The position numbers and the translations under genes are program-made. This document shows, in pieces, positions 57,557 through 64,000 of a stretch of DNA of 64,000 bases. A model generated the notes under the pieces. It was not told where the DNA came from. It saw nothing but the letters and a program-made list of their open reading frames with translations, and did not search any database. The DNA lies in contig NZ_VUYQ01000003.1 in the NCBI RefSeq assembly GCF_008711155.1, forward strand, positions 186,001-250,000, in the 5' to 3' direction. Numbering within the stretch: position 1 is the stretch's first letter; each line of letters begins with the position of its first letter. Origin of the DNA: Dechloromonas sp. CZR5 (GTDB lineage: Bacteria > Pseudomonadota > Gammaproteobacteria > Burkholderiales > Rhodocyclaceae).

Positions 57557-59041
57557 TTAGCCCTTGCTGGATTGCGGTAATTCGGCCACCAGACGGAGGG
57601 AGACGGACAGTTCGTCCAACTGGAAATGCGGACGGATGAACGATACGGCCCGATAGACACCGGGGCGGCCCGGTACTTCACTGACTTCCACCGAGGCTTC
57701 ACGCAACGGGAATTGCGCCTTGGTTTCCTGCGAGGCCGAATCGTCGGCGGTCACATACTGGTCGATCCAGCGCTGCAGATAATTCTGGACATTGGAAGCC
57801 GAGGCGAAGCTGCCGATCTTGTCGCGCATCATCGCTTTCATGTAGTGGGCGATGCGCGACACAGCGAACATGTACTGCAACTGGGCCGATAGCGATGCAT
57901 TGGCATTGGCCGAATCGGTGTCGTACTTCCTGGCCTTTTGCGCCGACTGGGCACCAAAGAAAGCGGCGTAATCAGTGTTCTTGCAGTGCACCAGCGGAAT
58001 GAAGCCGAGATCGCTCAATTCCTTTTCGCGGCGGTCGGTAATGGCAACCTCGGTCGGGCACTTGAGCGCCACCTCACCGTCGTCGGTGCGGAAGGTATGC
58101 GTCGGCAAGTCTTCGACCAGGCCACCGCCCTCGACGCCGCGAATGGCGGCGCACCATCCGTAATTCTCGAATGCAGCCGTGAGTCGGGCGGCAAAGGCGA
58201 AGGCAGCGTTACACCAGAGGTACTTGTCGTGATCGGTGCCGTCCACGTCCTCGACAAAATTGAAACCTTCGGTAACTTCACCGTCGATCGGGTTGTACGG
58301 CAGGCGGCCAAGGAAACGAGGCAGCGCCAGACCGACGTAGCGCGAGTCCTCGGATTCGCGGAAGGACTTCCACTTGGCGTACTCGACGGTGTCGAACACC
58401 TTGCCCATGTCGCGCGGCCTGCCCAGCTCGGTGTAGCTGTCGAGACCGAACAGCTGCGGTGCGGCCGAGGCAATGAAGGGAGCGTGCGCCGCGGCAGCGA
58501 TATGCGACATCTGATCGATGAAATACATGTCTTCCGGCTGGCGGGAGATTTCATATTGGCCGATCAGCGTTCCGAACGGTGCGCCGCCGAAGGTGCCGAA
58601 TTCCTCTTCATAGACCTTTTTGAACAGGGCGCTCTGGTCAAAGTCGATGGCTGTCTTGAAATCCTTGACCAGATCGCGCTTGGCGGCATTGAACAGCTTG
58701 ATTTTGAGCTGCTGGCCGGTCGAAGTCTGCTTGCAAAGATAATGCAGGCCCGTCCAGGCACTCTCGAGCGCCTGGAACTCGGGCGCATGCATGACCTCGC
58801 TGAGTTGCTCCGAGATCAGGCGATCCAGTTCGGCTACCCGGGCATCGAGCGATGCGGCCAGGTTTTCCGAAACCACCACTTCGCCGTCAAGAACCTGGCT
58901 GACCAGTTCGCTGATGATGTCGCGGGCACGGTTCTTTTCCTGATCGGACTGGGCGACGCGGCTTTCTTCGATGATCCTGTCGAGCAGGCCGGACTCCTGA
59001 ACGCCGGTGGCGCTACCCGTAATGGCGGCTTGCAGGCTCAC
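57557..59041 (-). CDS. tssC: T6SS sheath protein TssC
   Basis: A 494-residue large sheath subunit. Marks are LDRLISEQLSEVMHAPEFQALESAWTGL, FGTLIGQYEI, PYNPIDGEVTEGFNFVED, CAAIRGVEGGGLVEDLP and AHYMKAMMRDKIG. It overlaps the tssB stop by 4 bp and forms the contractile sheath with TssB. Confidence 0.97.
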   Translation of the reverse strand: MSLQAAITGSATGVQESGLLDRIIEESRVAQSDQEKNRARDIISELVSQVLDGEVVVSENLAASLDARVAELDRLISEQLSEVMHAPEFQALESAWTGLHYLCKQTSTGQQLKIKLFNAAKRDLVKDFKTAIDFDQSALFKKVYEEEFGTFGGAPFGTLIGQYEISRQPEDMYFIDQMSHIAAAAHAPFIASAAPQLFGLDSYTELGRPRDMGKVFDTVEYAKWKSFRESEDSRYVGLALPRFLGRLPYNPIDGEVTEGFNFVEDVDGTDHDKYLWCNAAFAFAARLTAAFENYGWCAAIRGVEGGGLVEDLPTHTFRTDDGEVALKCPTEVAITDRREKELSDLGFIPLVHCKNTDYAAFFGAQSAQKARKYDTDSANANASLSAQLQYMFAVSRIAHYMKAMMRDKIGSFASASNVQNYLQRWIDQYVTADDSASQETKAQFPLREASVEVSEVPGRPGVYRAVSFIRPHFQLDELSVSLRLVAELPQSSKG

Positions 59042-59550
59042 TGGAGTTCTCCTTCGCTTTTCTTGCCACCCAGGCTTTGCAACTGTTCGGTACTGTTCAG
59101 CACGTCGTTGAGCAGGTCTTCGAGCTTTTCGTTGCCGGCCAGCTTGTTGCGCAGGTCGGCCAGCTTGGCGCGAGCCTCCTGGAGTTTGCGCAACGGCTCC
59201 ACTTGTTGAACCACGGACTCGGGACGGAAATCCTCGAATTTTCTGAATTCGATATCCACACCCAGTTCGCCACCCTCGGGCGTCAGGCGATTCTTGACGC
59301 GGTAGGCCGCACGTGGCGCCATGCCTGCGATGACGTCATCGAAGTTGTCCATGTCCACATTGACGAACTTGCGATCGCGAACCTTGCCTTGATCCTGTTT
59401 CGACTGCGCCGTGAAATCGCCCAGTACGCCAACGACGAACGGAAGCTCCTTGACCTCGATGGCATCACCGATTTCGACGTCATACGTCAATTGAACGCGC
59501 GGCGGACGAACCTTCTGCAAGCGCTTTTGAACACTTTCCTTTTTTGCCAC
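59038..59550 (-). CDS. tssB: T6SS sheath protein TssB
   Basis: A 170-residue small sheath subunit: SVQKRLQKVRPPRVQLTYDVE, KELPFVVGVLGDFTAQS, DRKFVNVDMDNFDDVIAGM. It starts with GTG preceded by GGAGG. It is the first gene of the leftward tss operon seen here. Confidence 0.95.
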   Translation of the reverse strand: MAKKESVQKRLQKVRPPRVQLTYDVEIGDAIEVKELPFVVGVLGDFTAQSKQDQGKVRDRKFVNVDMDNFDDVIAGMAPRAAYRVKNRLTPEGGELGVDIEFRKFEDFRPESVVQQVEPLRKLQEARAKLADLRNKLAGNEKLEDLLNDVLNSTEQLQSLGGKKSEGELQ

Positions 59551-59631
59551 TTGAACCTCCAGAACAAATACTGAAATCGACGCGCAGTTGTCTATGCAAT
59601 CAAAAATGCGTGTTTTGTATTGATACGATGA

Positions 59632-60249
59632 CTACTTCAGGGCACCGAACGGATTGCCGGACGATGCTGGTTGTTTCGCTGCAGGCGGCTGTGCCGATGC
59701 AGGTTGCCCGCCAACCGGCGCAGGCTTGGGGCGGGCGACCGGTGCCGTTGGCTTTTTCTTCTTGTCTTCCAGTGGAACAAGAATGTCTTCACCCAGCGTT
59801 TCGCGCATGACCTTTGCCAAACCGAGCGCATCGGAGCGGGCATCGCCCTTCAGCTCGACATCGCCGCGCAGATCGGCCAGCGATTGCGCCGCTACGCGCA
59901 GACCGCCAACGGCGCGAATGCTCTTGGCGGTGCGATCCGCGCTATCGCGCTGTAGAGCTTCTTCGGCGGCCACGATGGCTTGCGCATAGTTTTCACCATC
60001 AAAATGAATTCTGGCCATGCGCACCCAGGGATCCTTCCGTCCGGGATTTTTCTTTGCTAAATCCTCAAGTACCTTGACTGCCTCTTCCCGGTTTCCCTTT
60101 TCAAGCAATGTGTCTGCTGTCGCACTCGACTGAGCCATTGCCGTGGAGAACTCTTCCTGAGACATGGTGGTGTTCTTCGATGCACATCCGGAAAGAGCAA
60201 TTGCCGCAGCAATCAAGATGACGGGAGTTGATTTCCTGAGCACGTGCAT
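59632..60249 (-). CDS. T6SS-associated lipoprotein with TPR-like repeats
   Basis: A 205-residue protein with a lipobox signal (PVILIAAAIALSGCASKN), a central TPR-like helical region (ADTLLEKGNREEAVKVLEDLAKKNPG, WVRMARIHFDGENYAQAIVAAEEAL), and a Pro/Ala/Lys-rich C-terminal tail. Lipoproteins of this kind occur beside T6SS genes in betaproteobacteria. ATG 60249 fits the lipoprotein signal best. It is divergent from tssJ, and the region between probably holds both promoters. Confidence 0.72.
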   Translation of the reverse strand: MHVLRKSTPVILIAAAIALSGCASKNTTMSQEEFSTAMAQSSATADTLLEKGNREEAVKVLEDLAKKNPGRKDPWVRMARIHFDGENYAQAIVAAEEALQRDSADRTAKSIRAVGGLRVAAQSLADLRGDVELKGDARSDALGLAKVMRETLGEDILVPLEDKKKKPTAPVARPKPAPVGGQPASAQPPAAKQPASSGNPFGALK

Positions 60250-60434
60250 TCCTGTCCTCGCTATGCTAAATCGCATAATTGATGCCATATGGTTTGCCTG
60301 TTGAAAGACGAAATAGTACATTAATGCCTTTGGTATGTTCAACCCAAATGCATTTTTTGTTTGTCGGGAAAGTCCGTTTGATCTCGTTTGCAGGCTGTAC
60401 CAATCTCATCAAAGCAGTCGGCAGGTTTGCGCGC

Positions 60435-61037
60435 ATGGGCGGGCGGCTGGCCGTTTCGCTTCTCGTTGTGGCTGCGATGAACGGATGCGCCCAGATGTCG
60501 GCTGTTCAGCTTGCCGGATCGGCAGTTGGCATGGTTCTCGAGGCGACTGGCGTGATCAAGAAGGATGGTGATCCGAGCAAGATAAGCCGGGATATGAGCG
60601 TTCGCATATATACCGGGGATCAGTTGAATCTCTCAAGTTCCGGCAAGCCGCTGTCGCTCGTTGCCAAGATCTATGTGCTGCGGGCAAACGAAAAGTTCAA
60701 AGGTATGACCTATCCACAGATCACCTCGGGTGAACAAGAAAAAGAGGCACTTGGCGAAGAATTGATTTCGGTTAGGGAGATTGTGTTGTTGCCTGGAAAG
60801 TCTTATGACATAACACTCAAGGTTCCCGGCGATGCGACCGCGATCGGTGTTGCCGGTATGTTCCGAACGCCTTATCAGGCCCGCTGGAAACTGGCTTTTG
60901 ACAACAAGCTATCTTTTGACAACGGAATCACCATCGGCGCTCATGCTTGCGCGTTCAGCGCCAGCAAGGGGGCGCTGATAGCCGACATCAGCCCGGAAAC
61001 CGTGCGCTCGCTGGTCGGTGTGCAATGCAATGCGTAA
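60435..61037 (+). CDS. tssJ: T6SS outer-membrane lipoprotein TssJ
   Basis: A 200-residue lipoprotein with lipobox VVAAMNGC, followed by the transthyretin-like TssJ domain: VRIYTGDQLNLSSSGKPLSLVAKIYVLR, EREIVLLPGKS-like REIVLLPGKSYDI, and IGVAGMFRTPYQARWKLAF. It anchors TssM to the outer membrane. ATG 60435 is chosen among several starts because it gives a normal signal peptide. It heads the rightward tssJKL group. Confidence 0.9.
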   Translation: MGGRLAVSLLVVAAMNGCAQMSAVQLAGSAVGMVLEATGVIKKDGDPSKISRDMSVRIYTGDQLNLSSSGKPLSLVAKIYVLRANEKFKGMTYPQITSGEQEKEALGEELISVREIVLLPGKSYDITLKVPGDATAIGVAGMFRTPYQARWKLAFDNKLSFDNGITIGAHACAFSASKGALIADISPETVRSLVGVQCNA

Positions 61038-61049
61038 GCAGGTAACAGA

Positions 61050-62393
61050 ATGAACAATACAAAGATGCTTTGGGGGGAAGGATTGTTCCTGCGCCCTCAA
61101 CACTTCCAGGGGCAGGATGCTTATGCCGAGGGCCTTGTCAGGACTTCACTGCTTGCCGCAAATCCATACGCATGGGGATTTCGGGAACTCGACCTCGATA
61201 TCGAGTCGCTCAAGAACGGGATTCTGCGGTTCAAGCGGATTTCCGCTATTTTTCCCAATGGGGATTTTTTTTCCGCACCGGACGTCGACCAGCTTCCACC
61301 GTCGCTTGCCTTGAGTGACGCCATTGGCGATGACGGGGTCGGCGATTTCTTTCTGGCGCTTCATCACATCAACGCTCATGGCGGTAACTGTGCGGAAAAT
61401 GCATCCGCTTCAGGGCAGGCTCGCTACCTCATTGTTCCCCGCGCTACCACCGATCTATTTACCGATGCAGCGGAAGCTGATGTCTCCACTCTCAGCCAGA
61501 TCGCTTACCTGAAAACCGGGAGCGAAAACCGGGATCACTTCCTGACACTGCCGATTGCCCGGATTCGTCGGACTTCAAGTAATGGCTTCGAGCCGGATCC
61601 TGCTTTCATGCCGCCGTCGGTCAGTCTGCGCAGCGCACCGCCGCTGTTCATGATGCTGCGCCGGCAAATTGATGCCCTGCTGGCCAAGGTCGAAGCACTC
61701 TATGGTTTTCATCGGGAACCGACCAAGAACGTGATCGAATTCCGCTCGGGCGATATCGCTTCATTCTGGTTGCTACATACGGCCAGCAGTGCCTGCGCAA
61801 CCTTGACCCATTTGTTTCGCCAGCCCGATACCTCTCCTGAGCGGCTGTTTCAGGAATTGCTTCGCCTTGCCGGTGGCTTGATGACTTTCTCCAAAGGCTA
61901 CTCGCTCAACGACTTGCCTGCTTACGACCATCTGCAGCCGGGTCCGTGTTTCTCACGTATCGACCAGATTCTTCGCGAACTGCTCGATACGGTCATATCG
62001 ACGCGCTACTTCGCGATCACCCTGACCCAGCCCAAACCCGCGTTCTATTCCGGCCATCTGGATTCCGACAAGATCGACAGCGAAACCGCGTTCTACCTCT
62101 CGGTCACGGCGGCTCACCCGCAATCGGAAATCATCGAGTCGATTCCCTTGCGCATCAAGCTGGGGGCGCCTGATGACGTCGAAAAACTCGTTCTTTCGGC
62201 CATGTCCGGGGTTCGTCTGACCCATGCCCAGCAAGTGCCAGGCGCCATTCCGGTACGTCCCGGCGCCATCTACTTCGCGCTGGATGCCCACGGCCCGCTC
62301 TACGAGCGCATGCTCAAGGCCCAGTCCGTCATGATTTATGCCCCGGAAAGCTACCGGGATCTCGCCATTGAACTGATTGCCGTCACGCCATGA
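61050..62393 (+). CDS. tssK: T6SS baseplate protein TssK
   Basis: A 447-residue TssK: LWGEGLFLRPQHFQGQDAY at the start, IARIRRTSSNGFEPDPAFMPP, RQIDALLAKVEALYG, LLHTASSACATLTHLF, and QQVPGAIPVRPGAIYFAL near the end. It links the baseplate to the membrane complex. The stop overlaps the tssL start. Confidence 0.96.
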   Translation: MNNTKMLWGEGLFLRPQHFQGQDAYAEGLVRTSLLAANPYAWGFRELDLDIESLKNGILRFKRISAIFPNGDFFSAPDVDQLPPSLALSDAIGDDGVGDFFLALHHINAHGGNCAENASASGQARYLIVPRATTDLFTDAAEADVSTLSQIAYLKTGSENRDHFLTLPIARIRRTSSNGFEPDPAFMPPSVSLRSAPPLFMMLRRQIDALLAKVEALYGFHREPTKNVIEFRSGDIASFWLLHTASSACATLTHLFRQPDTSPERLFQELLRLAGGLMTFSKGYSLNDLPAYDHLQPGPCFSRIDQILRELLDTVISTRYFAITLTQPKPAFYSGHLDSDKIDSETAFYLSVTAAHPQSEIIESIPLRIKLGAPDDVEKLVLSAMSGVRLTHAQQVPGAIPVRPGAIYFALDAHGPLYERMLKAQSVMIYAPESYRDLAIELIAVTP

Positions 62394-63163
62394 CCACAGC
62401 CCCCAGCCTGTTTTCCGTTGCCCCCAGCCTGCGTACCGAGGAGCCGGCAGCCGACCGCCCGGCAAAAAGCCTTGTCGATCTGCTCTACGACGGCTTCCAC
62501 ATGCTCATCCTGTTGAACCATCGGAGTGTACCCAAGGACCCCGACGAATTCTGCGGAAACATCCAGAAATTTCTCGAGCAATTTGAGCGTGCCGCCCGGA
62601 AGAACAATTTTTCGGCGACTGACATCTTCGACGCCAAATACGCCTTCTGCGCAGCGATCGATGAAGCGGTGCTGTCGTCGCAGATGAATATTCGCGACAC
62701 CTGGGAGCGCCGGCCGCTGCAGCTGTTGCTGTTCGGTGACCAATTGGCCGGCGAACATTTCTTCGACAAACTCGAAGCAGCGCGCAACGAAGGAGCCAAT
62801 CGCATCAACGCGCTCGAAGTGTTTCATATGTGCCTGCTGATCGGCTTCAAGGGGCGTTACCTGCTCGAAGGCCCGGAAAAGCTCAAATACCTGACTCAGC
62901 AGTTGGGCGAGCAAATTGCCCACATCAAGGGCAAAGCCGCCACGTTTTCACCCCACTGGGCCGCTCCGGACAGCATTGCCAATGCCATCAAGCGCGACAT
63001 TCCGATCTGGGTGATTGTCTCCGTGCTCGCCCTTTTCGGCCTGATCGCCTACGTTGGACTGGACTGGCATGCCGGTCGCACAGTGCAGCAGACCCTGTCG
63101 CCCTTCAAGAACGTCGTCCAGTTGGCGCCGCGCGCTCCGACGCTGACCATCACCCTGCCCTGA
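62390..63163 (+). CDS. tssL: T6SS inner-membrane protein TssL (DotU-like)
   Basis: A 257-residue DotU/IcmH-like protein: LVDLLYDGFHMLILLNH, AKYAFCAAIDEAVLSS, LLFGDQLAGEHFFDKLE, and a C-terminal membrane segment (IWVIVSVLALFGLIAYVGL). It lacks the OmpA-like peptidoglycan-binding domain present in longer versions. It is coupled to tssK (ATGA). Confidence 0.95.
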   Translation: MTTAPSLFSVAPSLRTEEPAADRPAKSLVDLLYDGFHMLILLNHRSVPKDPDEFCGNIQKFLEQFERAARKNNFSATDIFDAKYAFCAAIDEAVLSSQMNIRDTWERRPLQLLLFGDQLAGEHFFDKLEAARNEGANRINALEVFHMCLLIGFKGRYLLEGPEKLKYLTQQLGEQIAHIKGKAATFSPHWAAPDSIANAIKRDIPIWVIVSVLALFGLIAYVGLDWHAGRTVQQTLSPFKNVVQLAPRAPTLTITLP

Positions 63164-63173
63164 TCCCTTCGCC

Positions 63174-64000
63174 ATGCTTGAATCCCTGCTTGACACGCTG
63201 TTCAATCAGAACGCCCGCCTGCTGGAGCTCAAGACGCCGCTACCGGAAGCAGCGCTGATCGTCGAGCGTTTTACCGGTCGCGAAGCGCTATCCGAGTCTT
63301 TCCGCTTCGAGATTGACTGTGTATCGAGTCATGCCCATGTCGACCTCCAACTGCTGCTCGGCGAAGAGCTTACCCTGCGCCTGCTGCAGGCCGATGGCGG
63401 CAAGCGATCCTGGCATGGGTACATCACCCAGGTCATGCAGCTTGGCTCCGATGGCGGCTTTGCCCGTTACCGGCTGATCATGGAGCCCTTCCTCGCCTTT
63501 CTCGGCCAGCGCCGCGACTGTTATCTATTTCAAGACAAAACGGTCATCGACATTGTCGGCCAAATTCTTGCCGACTACCCGGAGGCCGATTGGGCCAACC
63601 TGGTTACCCAGCCCTTGCGCACCTACAGCATCGCGACGCAATACAGGGAAACCGACGATCACTTCATCCGTCGTCTTCTCGCTGAAGAAGGGCTGTCGTT
63701 TCGCTTTGAACACGACCAGTCTGCGGTTGCCGGGAACGACCATCCACACGCCCGGCACAAGCTGGTCATTTTCGACCGCGAAGCCAAGCTGCCGGCTGGC
63801 GCCCAGCCGGTCATCCGCTTTCATCGCAACGATGCCACCGAAGCGGCCGATACCGTGCAAATCTGGCAGGAAACCCGCCTTGTCGCGCCCAATGCGGTGA
63901 CGCTGGCCGGTTGGGACTACAAGACCCTGGTCGCCACGGGCGCCCAATCCACGACTGTTGCCGACAACGGCGAACTGCCGCGTCTGGAAATCCACGATGC
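63174..64000 (+). CDS. vgrG: second VgrG, 5' part
   Basis: From ATG 63174, 10 bp after tssL, the frame stays open to the window end. It reads MLESLLDTLFNQNARLLELK, RFTGREALSESFRFEIDCVS, WHGYITQVMQLGSDGGFARYR and YRETDDHFIRRLLAEEGLSFRFEH, the gp27-like N-terminal half of VgrG. It differs clearly from the vgrG at 47402. The rest, and any effector behind it, lie outside the window. Confidence 0.93.
   Translation, partial: MLESLLDTLFNQNARLLELKTPLPEAALIVERFTGREALSESFRFEIDCVSSHAHVDLQLLLGEELTLRLLQADGGKRSWHGYITQVMQLGSDGGFARYRLIMEPFLAFLGQRRDCYLFQDKTVIDIVGQILADYPEADWANLVTQPLRTYSIATQYRETDDHFIRRLLAEEGLSFRFEHDQSAVAGNDHPHARHKLVIFDREAKLPAGAQPVIRFHRNDATEAADTVQIWQETRLVAPNAVTLAGWDYKTLVATGAQSTTVADNGELPRLEIHD

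Overview
The window is a piece of a GC-rich betaproteobacterial chromosome. The UvrC/PgsA pair, the DUF1178 protein and the type VI secretion genes look like those of Rhodocyclales such as Dechloromonas or Azonexus; this is inference from protein flavour, as no search could be run. It has three parts: host genes (1-2200), a nearly 41 kb lambda-like prophage inserted at the 3' end of tRNA-Leu(UAA) (about 2185-43027), and a host-side block (43145-64000) dominated by a type VI secretion system (T6SS).

Host left flank: the 3' part of uvrC, pgsA, then tRNA-Gly(GCC) behind a near-perfect sigma-70 promoter, a terminator, and tRNA-Leu(UAA). The last 18 bp around the tRNA-Leu end recur with one mismatch at 43010-43027, marking attL and attR.

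Prophage: a tyrosine integrase is followed by a leftward early operon (about 11950 down to 3367) whose promoter and repeated GCGATA-type operators resemble those of the immunity region (12977-13051). Inside this operon is a complete diversity-generating retroelement (DGR): reverse transcriptase, Avd, one template repeat (TR, 8808-8906) and two short target genes, each ending in a variable repeat (VR1 9453-9551, VR2 9954-10052). All three repeats are 99 bp, align without gaps and sit in codon phase with the targets. Of 29 TR-to-VR substitutions, 28 fall at template adenines, the classic signature of adenine mutagenesis. The targets are small soluble C-type-lectin-like proteins, not tail fibres, and the RT stop codon overlaps the start of a ParB-like protein that ends in an H-NS-type DNA-binding motif. 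This early-operon, dual-target DGR is the most notable system in the window.

The rightward half carries a CII-like regulator, a VapE-type primase/helicase, an iteron-like palindromic array (17207-17469), terminase, a Mor-like activator followed by two identical 29-bp promoter-like sites (21932 and 28904), portal, protease with nested scaffold, decoration and capsid proteins, a siphovirus-type tail module with a 732-residue tape measure protein, and a lysis cassette (holin, endolysin, nested Rz/Rz1).

Right flank: a DUF1178 gene, a possible phage remnant, and the T6SS. tssB, tssC, hcp, tssE, tssF, tssG and clpV run leftward, ending in a Tae4-like protein that lacks the catalytic residues, vgrG, a probable two-domain peptidoglycan hydrolase effector and a likely periplasmic immunity protein. 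tssJ, tssK, tssL and a second vgrG (cut by the window end) run rightward. TssA and TssM are not in view.
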